A stretch of DNA of 64,000 bases from an uncultured Lachnospiraceae bacterium (GCA_905203555.1 CAJKWK010000003.1:40460-104459); one strand, 5' to 3'. Shown: positions 34,197-44,103, counted from the stretch's first letter. A program made the numbers and translations. Notes: a model not told the origin generated them from the letters alone.

Positions 34197-34225
34197 ATTA
34201 TAAATTATTTACCTATTTTTGTCGA
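34197..34225 (-). promoter_or_regulatory. sigma-A promoter of the corrinoid protein gene
   Basis: Minus strand: TCGACA, 17-bp spacer, perfect TATAAT. Confidence 0.65.
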
Positions 34226-34310
34226 TAGCATACATTTTCTTCAAATCTATGATATGATAATACTAAATTTATAAATAAAATTTTTCGTATCGTATTTTAG
34301 GAGGTATCTC

Positions 34311-35558
34311 ATGAAACCATTACTATACACCATTGTCCCGGAGGAAAATATACATTCTATGGCTCTTACCTTTAGTAAATGCGTAAAACTCCCCATACAG
34401 ATTATTAACGAAGAAGGAAAACTATTAGTTTCAGAAGGAGATTCTCCACATTTTTGTACACTTTTTCAAAAACATCTTCCTTCTTATGATTCCTGTGAAA
34501 AAATGCATCTTTCCGCCAGTAAAAAGGCAATTACACTTGGAGAGGCCTATATTTTTGCCTGTCATGCAGAATTAAATCACATTGTTTATCCACTTTTTAC
34601 AAGAAACATCTTCCTCGGTTCCATTCTGGTCGGTCCTTTTTTAATGGATACACCCGATTCTATTCTGATCAGTGATATTGCAAAAAAATATCCGTTTACT
34701 ACAGAAGAAGCTCTGGAACTATACGATGAAAGTAATTCCATCCCGGTCATTGAACCAGCACTTGTAAATCACATCAGCCATCTGCTCTTTTATTTATTTT
34801 CAAACTTAATTGCAGACAGCAAAAAGGAATTGCTTCAAAACAACCAAAAACTTTTACAACAGTCCAGAATCAATGAATCCATCCAGCGTTATAAGGCTGA
34901 AAATCTTAAAACCAATTCCTATCCCTATGAAAAAGAAAAGGAATTGATCAATCAAGTAAAAAAGGGGGACTCAAAAGCTGCAAATGCTGTTCTAAATGAT
35001 TTATTGGGCTATGTGTTATTTTCACAAGGAAATAGTCTGGATGCAGTAAAACCTCGCGCCATTGAATTGTGCACCCTGCTTTCACGTACTGCAATCGAAG
35101 GAGGCGCGCCCACAGACAGTATTTTAAAATTAAACAATCACTTTTTGCAGAATCTGCAGAAAATTGACTCCATGGATACCCTATGCCATAAGCTCCAGGA
35201 AGTGGTAGAAACGTTCTCGGAAAGTATGTTTAATTATATTCCTTCAAAAAACAACGAAATCATCAAGCGTGCCTTGCAATACATATATGAACATTTTCAG
35301 ATGCCGGTTACTTTAGAGGATGCAGCAGAATCTGTACATCTCCATCCATCCTATTTTTCCAGTATGTTTAAGAAATCCACCGGCTCTTCTTTCAAAGAAT
35401 ATCTGAATATGGTTCGAATAGAAGAAAGCAAACGCCTGCTCACTAACACCGATTTTTCCATTATCGACATTGCCATTGCAGTCGGTTTTGAAGATCAAAG
35501 TTATTTTTCAAAAGTATTCAAAAAGTACACCGGTCTTACGCCAAAACAATTTCGCTGA
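34311..35558 (+). CDS. AraC-family regulator with PocR sensory domain
   Basis: A 415-residue regulator. The N-terminal PocR-type ligand domain (about 10-170) has the family cysteine pattern (HFCTLF, SCEKMH, ACHAELNHIVYPL). A mostly helical middle region follows. The C-terminal AraC double HTH (about 315-415) ends in the canonical FEDQSYFSKVFKKYTGLTPKQFR-like segment. PocR itself activates propanediol and B12 genes. This one is divergent from the corrinoid protein gene and probably activates the corrinoid locus in response to a small organic ligand. Confidence 0.88.
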   Translation: MKPLLYTIVPEENIHSMALTFSKCVKLPIQIINEEGKLLVSEGDSPHFCTLFQKHLPSYDSCEKMHLSASKKAITLGEAYIFACHAELNHIVYPLFTRNIFLGSILVGPFLMDTPDSILISDIAKKYPFTTEEALELYDESNSIPVIEPALVNHISHLLFYLFSNLIADSKKELLQNNQKLLQQSRINESIQRYKAENLKTNSYPYEKEKELINQVKKGDSKAANAVLNDLLGYVLFSQGNSLDAVKPRAIELCTLLSRTAIEGGAPTDSILKLNNHFLQNLQKIDSMDTLCHKLQEVVETFSESMFNYIPSKNNEIIKRALQYIYEHFQMPVTLEDAAESVHLHPSYFSSMFKKSTGSSFKEYLNMVRIEESKRLLTNTDFSIIDIAIAVGFEDQSYFSKVFKKYTGLTPKQFR

Positions 35559-35565
35559 CCGTAAA

Positions 35566-35607
35566 AAAAAGGAAAAGAAATGCGATCTCTGCATCCTTTT
35601 CCTTTTT
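35566..35607. terminator. bidirectional terminator between the AraC-type gene and serA
   Basis: A 12-bp stem of AAAAAGGAAAAG and its complement between convergent genes, with A/T runs on both sides. Confidence 0.85.
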
Positions 35608-35615
35608 ATTTTCGA

Positions 35616-36779
35616 TTATTTTATAACACGTACTTTTAGTACTCCTTCAATTGTTTCCAGTTTTTTCTCTACAGCTTCCGGTACTTCTGCCTCTACGTCA
35701 ATCATTGTATAAGCATATTCTTTTCGACTCTTATTTGTCATCAAGGAAATGTTCATATTTTCCTGTGCCAATACCGCTGTCAGCTGACCGATCATATTTG
35801 GAATATTTTTATGCAAAATCGTAATTCTGTTTCCTGCCTCTTTCACTCCCATATCACATGCCGGATAGTTAACAGAATTCTTAATATTTCCATTTTCCAG
35901 ATAATCTCTTAACTCTTTTACTGCCATTCTGGCACAGTTTTCTTCTGATTCCTCTGTAGATGCTCCAAGATGTGGAATTACAATTGCGCCCTTCACTCCT
36001 GCAATTTCCGGTGTCGGGAAATCTGTAACATAACGTTTTACTGCACCAGACACAAGTGCGTCTACCATCGCCTCGCTGTCTACAAGTACATCACGTGCAA
36101 AATTCAGAACAACAACACCTTTTTTCATCAAACTGATTGCATCTTTATTAATCATTCCTTTTGTATCCGGAAGAGCTGGTACATGAATCGTAATATAGTC
36201 GCAATCTTTATATAATTCATCCACTGTTTTTGCATGATGGATATTTCTGGACAATCTCCATGCTGCATCTACAGAAACATACGGATCATATCCATATACT
36301 TCCATTCCCAGATGCACTGCCGCATTTGCAACAAGAACTCCGATTGCACCCAGTCCAATTACACCTAACTTCTTGCCTTCCAATTCTGTTCCTGCAAATG
36401 CTTTCTTTGCTTTTTCTGCCGCCTTAGCAAGATCTCCGTCTTCTTCATGTTCCTGTACCCAGTTTATGCCTCCGATTACATCTCTGGCTGCCAAAAGCAT
36501 TCCTGCTATCACAAGCTCTTTTACACCATTCGCATTTGCCCCCGGTGTATTAAATACTACAATTCCGTTTTCAGCACATTGTTCTAATGGAATATTATTA
36601 ACACCTGCTCCTGCTCTTGCAATTGCTTTTAAATTCTTACTAAACTCCATCTCATGCATTCCGGCACTCCGAACCAGAACTGCATCTGCCTCATCTATAG
36701 TTTCTGTTCTGCTATAATTCTCATCAAAAAGTTCGATTCCCGTCTGGGCAATCGGATTCAGGCAATGATAACGATACAT
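35616..36779 (-). CDS. serA: D-3-phosphoglycerate dehydrogenase
   Basis: A 387-residue enzyme. The start is the ATG one base after the serC stop, with GAGG upstream. It has a substrate domain, an NAD-binding GLGAIGVLVANAA (near 143), and a C-terminal ACT domain (about 320-387) starting ITILHKNIPNMIG. It oxidises 3-phosphoglycerate in the first step of serine synthesis. The ACT domain may give serine feedback. It is last in leuB-ilvD-ilvB-serC-serA. Confidence 0.95.
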   Translation of the reverse strand: MYRYHCLNPIAQTGIELFDENYSRTETIDEADAVLVRSAGMHEMEFSKNLKAIARAGAGVNNIPLEQCAENGIVVFNTPGANANGVKELVIAGMLLAARDVIGGINWVQEHEEDGDLAKAAEKAKKAFAGTELEGKKLGVIGLGAIGVLVANAAVHLGMEVYGYDPYVSVDAAWRLSRNIHHAKTVDELYKDCDYITIHVPALPDTKGMINKDAISLMKKGVVVLNFARDVLVDSEAMVDALVSGAVKRYVTDFPTPEIAGVKGAIVIPHLGASTEESEENCARMAVKELRDYLENGNIKNSVNYPACDMGVKEAGNRITILHKNIPNMIGQLTAVLAQENMNISLMTNKSRKEYAYTMIDVEAEVPEAVEKKLETIEGVLKVRVIK

Positions 36780-36780
36780 C

Positions 36781-37863
36781 TTACAAATTCGCCTCCTCAA
36801 ACTTCTTCATAAATGCAACAAGGGCTTCAACACCTTCATACGGCATTGCATTGTATATACTTGCACGCATTCCGCCAACTGTCCGGTGTCCCTTTAAATT
36901 CTCAAGACCAGCCTCTTTTGCCTCTTTTACAAATTTTGCATCTAACTCCGCATCTCCTGTTACAAACGGTACATTCATCAACGAACGATCTTCCGGTACG
37001 ACAGTTCCTTTAAACAATTTGCTCTGATCCAGAAAATCATACAATAACTTTGCTTTTTTCTCATTGCGTTCTTTCATTGCTTCCAGTCCGCCCATTGATT
37101 TTAACCATTTAAATACTTTTCCACAGATATAGATACCATATGCCGGTGGTGTATTATACAAAGATTTTGCGTCTGCATGTGTTTTATATGTAAGCATTGT
37201 AGGTGTTCCCGGAAGTACATCCTCAGTAATCAGATCTTCACGAATAATTACAATGACAACACCGGCAGGTCCGATATTCTTCTGCACTCCTCCGTATACT
37301 ATTCCATATTTGCTGACATCCATTGGCTCTGACAGGAAACAAGATGATACATCTGATACCAGCAGTTTCCCTTTTGTATTTGGAAGTTGTTTATACTTTG
37401 TTCCGTAAATTGTATTATTCTCACAAATATAAACGTAATCCGCATCTTCAGATATTGGAAGATCGGAACAATCCGGAATATAAGAAAATGTTTTATCTGC
37501 TGAGGATGCAACGCGATTTACTTTACCGTATTTCTCAGCTTCCTGAGCAGCTTTTTTTGCCCACTGACCTGTAATAATATAATCTGCCACTTTATTCTTC
37601 ATCAAATTCATAGGGATCATTGCAAACTGCTGTGATGCTCCCCCCTGCAAAAACAATACTTTATAATTATCCGGAATATTTAACAACTCTCGTAAATCTG
37701 CTTCTGCTGTCTCAATAATTTCTTCAAATGCTTTGGAACGATGGCTCATCTCCATCACCGACATTCCTGTTCCACGATAATCCATCATTTCTTCTGCCGC
37801 TTCTTTCAGCACTTCTTCCGGAAGTACTGCAGGTCCTGCAGAAAAATTATATACTCTGCTCAT
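36781..37863 (-). CDS. serC: phosphoserine aminotransferase
   Basis: A 360-residue class-V PLP aminotransferase with the standard start RVYNFSAGPAVLPEEVL. The PLP Lys lies in YGGVQKNIGPAGV (near 199). It converts 3-phosphohydroxypyruvate to phosphoserine using glutamate. One base before serA and 20 bases after ilvB, so these are co-transcribed. Confidence 0.97.
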   Translation of the reverse strand: MSRVYNFSAGPAVLPEEVLKEAAEEMMDYRGTGMSVMEMSHRSKAFEEIIETAEADLRELLNIPDNYKVLFLQGGASQQFAMIPMNLMKNKVADYIITGQWAKKAAQEAEKYGKVNRVASSADKTFSYIPDCSDLPISEDADYVYICENNTIYGTKYKQLPNTKGKLLVSDVSSCFLSEPMDVSKYGIVYGGVQKNIGPAGVVIVIIREDLITEDVLPGTPTMLTYKTHADAKSLYNTPPAYGIYICGKVFKWLKSMGGLEAMKERNEKKAKLLYDFLDQSKLFKGTVVPEDRSLMNVPFVTGDAELDAKFVKEAKEAGLENLKGHRTVGGMRASIYNAMPYEGVEALVAFMKKFEEANL

Positions 37864-37883
37864 CTCTTCTTCCTCCTCATATT

Positions 37884-39566
37884 TTATTTTTTCTGTTTCA
37901 AATCTTCTTCATCAAACACATCACTGATCGCGGCTCCCGGCGCTACCATTGGCCACACTTTGTCGTCACAATCAATCTGACAATCAATCAAAACCGGCAT
38001 TTGCAATGTAAGCGCTTTTGCAAATGCCTCTTTAAATTCATCCCGAGTTGTGGCTCGTATTCCTACTGCCCCCATAGCCTCAGCAAGTTTTACAAAATCA
38101 ACTCCGTCGTTTAAGATAGTCGCTGAATAACGCTGTTCATAAAATAAGTTCTGCCACTGACGAACCATTCCAAGTACATGATTGTTAATAACAACTTCTA
38201 TGATTGGAATCTGATGCCGGACTGCTGTTGCAATCTCATTCATATTCATACGGAAACAGCCGTCTCCTGCAATATTTACGACGGTTTTCTCCGGGCATCC
38301 CATCTTAGCGCCAAGAGATGCGCCGAGCCCATATCCCATTGTTCCGAGGCCTCCGGAAGTCAATAAGGTTCGCGCCTTTGTATATTTATAATATTGCGCT
38401 GCCCACATCTGATGCTGTCCTACCTCCGTTACAATGACTGCGTCTCCTTTGGTCTGTTTATAAATTTCCTCTACCACAAACGGCCCGCTCAAACCTTCCG
38501 GATGATATTTCAATGGATAATTTTTCTTATATTCCTCGACCATTTCTACCCACTCTGTATGAGACTGCGGTTCCAGTTTCGCATTGATTTTTTTCAATAC
38601 TTCCTTGATATCCCCCACAACTCCGGCCGTAATCATTACATTTTTATTCATCTCTGCAGGATCAACATCAAACTGCAGGATCTTTGCCTTTTTTGCAAAA
38701 GTCTTCGTATTTCCAGTTACGCGATCGCTAAATCTGGCTCCAATCACAATTAATAAGTCGCAGCCGCTTACTCCATAATTTGATGCCTTGGTTCCATGCA
38801 TACCGAGCATTCCTGTATAACGAGGATCTGTTCCGGGAAATGCCCCTTTTCCCATCAGCGAGTCTGTAACCGGTGCATTTACTTTATTGACAAACTCCAT
38901 CAATTCATCGCTTGCATCAGATAAAACTGCGCCGCCGCCAACAAAAATATATGGCCGTTTCGCCTTTTTAATCATTGCAACTGCTGTCTCAACTTCACTT
39001 TCAGAAATATTCGACGAATCCGGATAATACGGCTCAATTTCAACACATTCATAATTTGTTTTTGCAGCAGTGATATCCTTTGGAATATCAATCAATACCG
39101 GTCCAGGGCGTCCGCTGCGAGCAATATTAAATGCTTTTCGAATCGTATCCGCCAGTTTTGTAATATCCTTTACAATAAAATTATGTTTGGTAATCGGCAT
39201 CGTGATTCCGGTAATATCAATTTCCTGAAAACTATCCTTTCCAAGAAGTGAAACACCGACATTACATGTAATCGCCACAATCGGGATTGAATCCATATAC
39301 GCAGTCGCAATTCCAGTTACCAGATTTGTTGCTCCCGGTCCACTGGTTGCAAAACAAACACCTACTTTTCCTGTTGCTCGCGCATATCCATCTGCAGCAT
39401 GGGATGCCCCCTGCTCATGTGAAGTCAAGATATGCCGAATTTCTCCACTATGCCTATATAAAGCATCATAAACATTTAAAATCGCACCGCCCGGATATCC
39501 GAAAACAGTATCCACTCCCTGCTCTTTCAAACATTCGATTACTATTTCTGCTCCTGTTAACTGCAT
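37884..39566 (-). CDS. ilvB: acetolactate synthase large subunit
   Basis: The start is the ATG seven bases after AGGAGG (560 residues); a longer frame upstream is not supported. It has the thiamine diphosphate glutamate region GYPGGAILNVYDAL (near 24) and the ThDP/Mg motif GDGCFRMNMNEIATA with VINNHVLG (near 430-455). It forms acetolactate or acetohydroxybutyrate for branched-chain amino acids. The regulatory small subunit ilvN is not next to it. Confidence 0.96.
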   Translation of the reverse strand: MQLTGAEIVIECLKEQGVDTVFGYPGGAILNVYDALYRHSGEIRHILTSHEQGASHAADGYARATGKVGVCFATSGPGATNLVTGIATAYMDSIPIVAITCNVGVSLLGKDSFQEIDITGITMPITKHNFIVKDITKLADTIRKAFNIARSGRPGPVLIDIPKDITAAKTNYECVEIEPYYPDSSNISESEVETAVAMIKKAKRPYIFVGGGAVLSDASDELMEFVNKVNAPVTDSLMGKGAFPGTDPRYTGMLGMHGTKASNYGVSGCDLLIVIGARFSDRVTGNTKTFAKKAKILQFDVDPAEMNKNVMITAGVVGDIKEVLKKINAKLEPQSHTEWVEMVEEYKKNYPLKYHPEGLSGPFVVEEIYKQTKGDAVIVTEVGQHQMWAAQYYKYTKARTLLTSGGLGTMGYGLGASLGAKMGCPEKTVVNIAGDGCFRMNMNEIATAVRHQIPIIEVVINNHVLGMVRQWQNLFYEQRYSATILNDGVDFVKLAEAMGAVGIRATTRDEFKEAFAKALTLQMPVLIDCQIDCDDKVWPMVAPGAAISDVFDEEDLKQKK

Positions 39567-39577
39567 GAGCCTTCCTC

Positions 39578-41251
39578 CTATTGATTCTTTGGTATTTCTA
39601 AGATTGCCCCACGATTTCCTGATGTCACCATGGACGCATATCTTGCCAAATATCCAGTAGTTACTTTCGGTTCTCTTGGCTGCCATTTCTTTCTTCTCTC
39701 TGCAAGTTCCTCATCAGATACTGCAATCTCCAGTTTCAATTCCGGAATATTAATTCGGATCAGATCTCCTTCTTCCACAAGCGCAATCGGGCCACCCACT
39801 GCCGCTTCCGGAGACACGTGTCCGATGGATGCCCCTCTGGATGCACCGCTGAAACGTCCATCTGTAATCAATGCAACAGAAGAACCCAATCCCATTCCTG
39901 CAATCGCAGAAGTCGGATTCAGCATCTCACGCATTCCAGGTCCACCTTTTGGTCCTTCATAGCGAATAACAACGACATCTCCCGGATTAATTTTTCCACC
40001 TTTAATTGCATCAATCGCATCCTCTTCGCAATCAAATACTCTGGCCGGTCCTTCATGAACTAACATTTCATCTACAACAGCAGAACGCTTTACAACGCTT
40101 CCATCTGGTGCCAGATTTCCTTTTAATACAGCAAGCCCGCCGGTTGTACTGTATGGATTCTCTACCGGGCGAATTACTTCCGGATTACGATTTTTTGCAT
40201 TTTCAATATTTTCTCCAACTGTTTTTCCAGTAACAGTCATACATTCTGTATGTAACAAGCCCAGCTTATTCAGTTCGTTCATTACTGCGGAAACACCGCC
40301 TGCCTCATTCAAATCTTCCATATACGTCGGACCGGCAGGTGCTAGATGACACAGATTCGGTGTTTTCTCACTGATTCCATTGGCAAAATCAATCTCAAAG
40401 TCCATTCCAATCTCATGGGCAATAGCCGGTAAATGCAGCATACTATTTGTAGAACATCCAAGCGCCATATCTACCGTTAATGCATTTAAAATTGCATCTT
40501 CTGTCATAATATCTCTTGGACGGATATTGTTTTTCACCATTTCCATCACTTGCATACCTGCATGTTTCGCAAGCTGGATTCTGGCAGAATAAACCGCCGG
40601 TATCGTACCATTTCCCGGCAATCCCATACCAAGGGCTTCTGTCAGGCAGTTCATACTATTAGCTGTGTACATTCCGGAACAGGAACCGCACGTCGGACAC
40701 ACTTTATTTTCAAATTCACAAACATCCTCTTCCGTCATTGTTCCGGCAGCATAAGAACCAACAGCTTCAAACATGCTGGATAAACTTCTCTTCTGTCCTT
40801 TTACACGCCCTGCAAGCATTGGACCACCACTGACAAATACTGTCGGAATATTAACTCTGGCAGCCGCCATTAAAAGCCCGGGTACATTTTTGTCACAATT
40901 TGGAATCATTACCAATCCATCAAACTGATGCGCCATTGCAAGAGCCTCTGTGGAATCTGCAATCAAATCTCTTGTCACCAGTGAATACTTCATTCCAATA
41001 TGTCCCATTGCAATTCCATCACAAACTGCAATTGCAGGAACCATGATCGGAGTTCCTCCTGCCATTGCAACGCCCATTTTTACGGCATCACAAATCTTAT
41101 CCAGATTCATATGTCCGGGAACAATTTCATTATAAGAACAAACAACACCAATCAACGGTCTGTCCAATTCTTCCTGTGTCATTCCCAACGCATGAAACAG
41201 CGAGCGGTGAGGTGCCTGCTGCATTCCCTTTGTAACTGTATCACTTCTCAT
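39578..41251 (-). CDS. ilvD: dihydroxy-acid dehydratase
   Basis: A 557-residue full-length IlvD. Iron-sulfur cysteines lie in CDKNVPG (near 118) and CPTCGSCSGMYTANSM (near 189). It makes 2-keto acids of valine and isoleucine. The start has GAGG eight bases upstream, 22 bases after leuB; ilvB begins 11 bases after its stop. Confidence 0.97.
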   Translation of the reverse strand: MRSDTVTKGMQQAPHRSLFHALGMTQEELDRPLIGVVCSYNEIVPGHMNLDKICDAVKMGVAMAGGTPIMVPAIAVCDGIAMGHIGMKYSLVTRDLIADSTEALAMAHQFDGLVMIPNCDKNVPGLLMAAARVNIPTVFVSGGPMLAGRVKGQKRSLSSMFEAVGSYAAGTMTEEDVCEFENKVCPTCGSCSGMYTANSMNCLTEALGMGLPGNGTIPAVYSARIQLAKHAGMQVMEMVKNNIRPRDIMTEDAILNALTVDMALGCSTNSMLHLPAIAHEIGMDFEIDFANGISEKTPNLCHLAPAGPTYMEDLNEAGGVSAVMNELNKLGLLHTECMTVTGKTVGENIENAKNRNPEVIRPVENPYSTTGGLAVLKGNLAPDGSVVKRSAVVDEMLVHEGPARVFDCEEDAIDAIKGGKINPGDVVVIRYEGPKGGPGMREMLNPTSAIAGMGLGSSVALITDGRFSGASRGASIGHVSPEAAVGGPIALVEEGDLIRINIPELKLEIAVSDEELAERRKKWQPREPKVTTGYLARYASMVTSGNRGAILEIPKNQ

Positions 41252-41273
41252 ATGTATAGCCTCACTTTCCTGA

Positions 41274-42359
41274 TTATATTATATTGTTACAGATTTTATC
41301 ACCCATTTCAGAAGTACCAATCTGTATTTTACCTTCTGACATAATATCAATTGTCCGATATCCTTCTTCCAATACACGTTCGATTGCATTTTCGATTGCA
41401 CTTGCTTCCTTATCCAGATCAAAGGAAAATCTCAACATCATTGCCGCCGAAAGAATCGTTGCTATCGGATTTGCAATTCCTTTTCCTGCAATATCAGGAG
41501 CTGAGCCTCCACTTGGCTCATACAATCCAAACTTCGTCTCATTCAAACTTGCAGATGCAAGCATACCGATCGAACCTGTAACCATACTTGCTTCATCTGA
41601 CAAAATATCTCCAAACATGTTCTCTGTCAAAATCACATCAAACTGTCTTGGATCTTTTACCAGCTGCATTGCACAATTATCCACCAGCATATGCTCAAGT
41701 TTTACTTCCGGATAATCTCCGGCAACTTCTTCCACAACTTTTCTCCATAATCTGGAAGAATCTAATACGTTTGCTTTATCGACACTGGTCACCTTTTTCC
41801 GCCGTTTCATTGCAATATCAAATGCCCTTCTTGCAATCCTTCGAATCTCATTTTCATTGTATGTAAGCGAATCACAAGCAGTTAAAACTCCGTCAATTTC
41901 TTCTGTAGAACGTGCCCCAAAATAGAGTCCCCCGGTCAGTTCACGCATGATCATCATATCAAATCCGCCCTCTGTGATTTCCTCTTTCAGAGGACATGCA
42001 CCCTTCAACTCGTCATACAACACTGCCGGCCGCAAATTTGCAAACAGATTCAATTCTTTTCTAATCTGTAGAAGACCTGCCTCCGGCCTCTTCGAAGGTT
42101 CTAACTGGTACCAGGGTGATGTCTTAGCATCCCCGCCTATCGAGCCCATCAAAACAGCATCACTTTTCTTAGCCAGTTGAATCGTCTCTTCTGTCAACGG
42201 AACACCATGAACATCAATAGAAGCCCCTCCCATTAGAAGCTGCGTATACTGAAACTCATGACCGTATAATTCTCCAACCTTATCCAATACTTTCATGGCT
42301 TCTGTTACAATCTCTGGACCAATCCCGTCTCCTTTGATCACACCTATATTCAGCTTCAT
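41274..42359 (-). CDS. leuB: 3-isopropylmalate dehydrogenase
   Basis: A 361-residue NAD-dependent enzyme. It shows GDGIGPEIV (10-18), the metal/substrate motif NMFGDILSDEASMVTGS (near 240-256), and GSAPDIAGKGIANP (near 278). It is first in the branched-chain/serine operon and has a good promoter. leuA, leuC and leuD are not in the window. I see no T-box or leader peptide in the short leader. Confidence 0.97.
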   Translation of the reverse strand: MKLNIGVIKGDGIGPEIVTEAMKVLDKVGELYGHEFQYTQLLMGGASIDVHGVPLTEETIQLAKKSDAVLMGSIGGDAKTSPWYQLEPSKRPEAGLLQIRKELNLFANLRPAVLYDELKGACPLKEEITEGGFDMMIMRELTGGLYFGARSTEEIDGVLTACDSLTYNENEIRRIARRAFDIAMKRRKKVTSVDKANVLDSSRLWRKVVEEVAGDYPEVKLEHMLVDNCAMQLVKDPRQFDVILTENMFGDILSDEASMVTGSIGMLASASLNETKFGLYEPSGGSAPDIAGKGIANPIATILSAAMMLRFSFDLDKEASAIENAIERVLEEGYRTIDIMSEGKIQIGTSEMGDKICNNII

Positions 42360-42399
42360 TTCTGCCTCATCCTTCCTTATTCCAAAAACTTTTCTATTT

Positions 42400-42428
42400 A
42401 TAATACCCTATTTCCAGACACATTTCAA
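42400..42428 (-). promoter_or_regulatory. sigma-A promoter of leuB-ilvD-ilvB-serC-serA
   Basis: Minus strand: TTGAAA, 17-bp spacer, TATTAT, about 40 bases before the start. Confidence 0.75.
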
Positions 42429-42500
42429 CCCTTTAATACGTGAAAGTGTTTTGTTTTCTTTTTCGTTTCCGAATTTCAAAACAACATCCCCCGGACATTT

Positions 42501-42533
42501 AAAAAAAAACCGGAAGCCATAACGCCTCCGGTT
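42501..42533 (-). terminator. terminator after yajC
   Basis: Minus-strand hairpin AACCGGAGGC/GCTTCCGGTT with nine U residues. Confidence 0.9.
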
Positions 42534-42546
42534 CTTTACACTCACA

Positions 42547-42849
42547 TTATTCAGCACTTGGTTTTTCCAACTGTGCGATTGCTGCTTTCTGCATCGGGAT
42601 ACGGCAGTTCTTATTATTACCAAACTCAACAATTACATCTTCGTCTGTAATATCAATGATTACACCGTAAAATCCACTTGTTGTCAGAACAGTATCTCCA
42701 ACTTCCATTGTGGAAAGCATTGCCTGAATTCTTTTTTGCTCTTTCTTTTGCGGGCGCATCAAAAGGAACCACATTCCTCCGAGGATTACTGCATAAACTA
42801 AAATGATAGTAATCATACTGCCACCGCCTGAAGCTAATAAACCATACAT
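42547..42849 (-). CDS. yajC: preprotein translocase subunit YajC
   Basis: A 100-residue protein with one N-terminal membrane helix (about 10-27), then the family motif LLMRPQKKEQKR, and a small beta domain with VGDTVLTTSGFYGVI. It is an accessory of the SecDF complex. It lies downstream of tgt, as is common, but has its own promoter. Confidence 0.95.
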   Translation of the reverse strand: MYGLLASGGGSMITIILVYAVILGGMWFLLMRPQKKEQKRIQAMLSTMEVGDTVLTTSGFYGVIIDITDEDVIVEFGNNKNCRIPMQKAAIAQLEKPSAE

Positions 42850-42888
42850 GTTACTTCCTCCTAACTACTTCTTTAAGCAATACTATAC

Positions 42889-42917
42889 ATTATACACAAA
42901 CCTTGTACATTCTTCAA
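42889..42917 (-). promoter_or_regulatory. sigma-A promoter of yajC
   Basis: Minus strand: TTGAAG, 17-bp spacer, perfect TATAAT. Confidence 0.7.
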
Positions 42918-42944
42918 CATATTTTTGCTTAAATATATAAAAAC

Positions 42945-44075
42945 TCAATTCTTTTGAAGCACACCTTCTAATTTTTTCTTCTTATAATCCTTATAACAGC
43001 CGGCCTCAATCGCTTCGCGAATCTCTTCCATCATCGTATTATAGAAATACAAATTATGCAACACACAGAGACGCATACCTAACATTTCTTTAGCTTTTAA
43101 TAAATGTCTGATATATGCCCTGCTGTAACTTCTGCACGCCGGACATTGACACCCTTCTTCTATCGGCCGCTCATCCAGTTCATACTTCGCATTGAATAAA
43201 TTCAGTTTTCCATGATTGGTATATACATGTCCATGTCTTCCATTTCTTGTAGGATATACACAGTCAAAAAAATCAACTCCGCGGTCAACACCTTCCAGTA
43301 TATTTGCAGGTGTTCCGACTCCCATCAGATATGTCGGTTTGTTTTCCGGAAGTTCCGGTACAACCGCATCCAGAATACGGTACATATCCTCATGACTTTC
43401 GCCTACTGCCAAACCACCAACCGCATATCCATCCAGATCCAAAGCCGCAATCTGACGGGCGTGTTCCACACGAATATCTTCATAGACACCGCCCTGATTA
43501 ATTCCAAACAACAACTGTTTTTGATTGATCGTATCAGGCAGACCGTTCAGACGCTCCATTTCTGCTTTACATCGTTTCAGCCATCTGGTTGTTCTTGCTA
43601 CTGATTGCTCAATATATGCCCGTTCTGCTACACTGGACGGACATTCATCAAGTGCCATTGCAATTGTCGATGCCAGATTTGACTGAATCTGCATACTCTC
43701 CTCCGGCCCCATAAAAATTTTCCTTCCATCTATATGGGAATGGAAATGTACTCCTTCTTCTTTGATTTTTCTCAATCCTGCAAGGGAAAACACCTGAAAT
43801 CCGCCGGAATCGGTCAGAATCGGTCGATCCCAATTCATAAACTTATGGAGTCCGCCTAACTGTTTGATTACACGATCTCCGGTTCGCACATGCAAATGAT
43901 ACGTATTGGACAATTCCACCTGCGTTTTAATTTGACGCAGATCATCCGTAGAAACAGCGCCTTTGATCGCAGCAACCGTTCCCACATTCATAAAAACCGG
44001 TGTCTCGATCGTTCCGTGAACGGTATGCAGACGTCCGCGTTTTGCCATTCCGTCCTTTTTTATAATTTCGTACAT
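42945..44075 (-). CDS. tgt: queuine/preQ1 tRNA-ribosyltransferase
   Basis: The start is the ATG with AGAGG five bases upstream (376 residues). The active site is LTDSGGFQVFSL (near 89-100), a second catalytic Asp lies in GVDFFDCVYPTRNGRHG, and the zinc site is CQCPACR with a later His. It inserts preQ1 at G34 of tRNAs with GUN anticodons. It lies 28 bases after the L,D-transpeptidase gene. queA is not visible. Confidence 0.97.
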   Translation of the reverse strand: MYEIIKKDGMAKRGRLHTVHGTIETPVFMNVGTVAAIKGAVSTDDLRQIKTQVELSNTYHLHVRTGDRVIKQLGGLHKFMNWDRPILTDSGGFQVFSLAGLRKIKEEGVHFHSHIDGRKIFMGPEESMQIQSNLASTIAMALDECPSSVAERAYIEQSVARTTRWLKRCKAEMERLNGLPDTINQKQLLFGINQGGVYEDIRVEHARQIAALDLDGYAVGGLAVGESHEDMYRILDAVVPELPENKPTYLMGVGTPANILEGVDRGVDFFDCVYPTRNGRHGHVYTNHGKLNLFNAKYELDERPIEEGCQCPACRSYSRAYIRHLLKAKEMLGMRLCVLHNLYFYNTMMEEIREAIEAGCYKDYKKKKLEGVLQKN

Positions 44076-44103
44076 AATAACCTCTTTCCTCTTTTTTACA
44101 AAT

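Noticed and set aside
42360..42500. T-box or leader-peptide attenuator upstream of leuB
   Set aside because: The predicted leader is only about 35 bases with no T-box core sequence and no run of leucine, valine or isoleucine codons.
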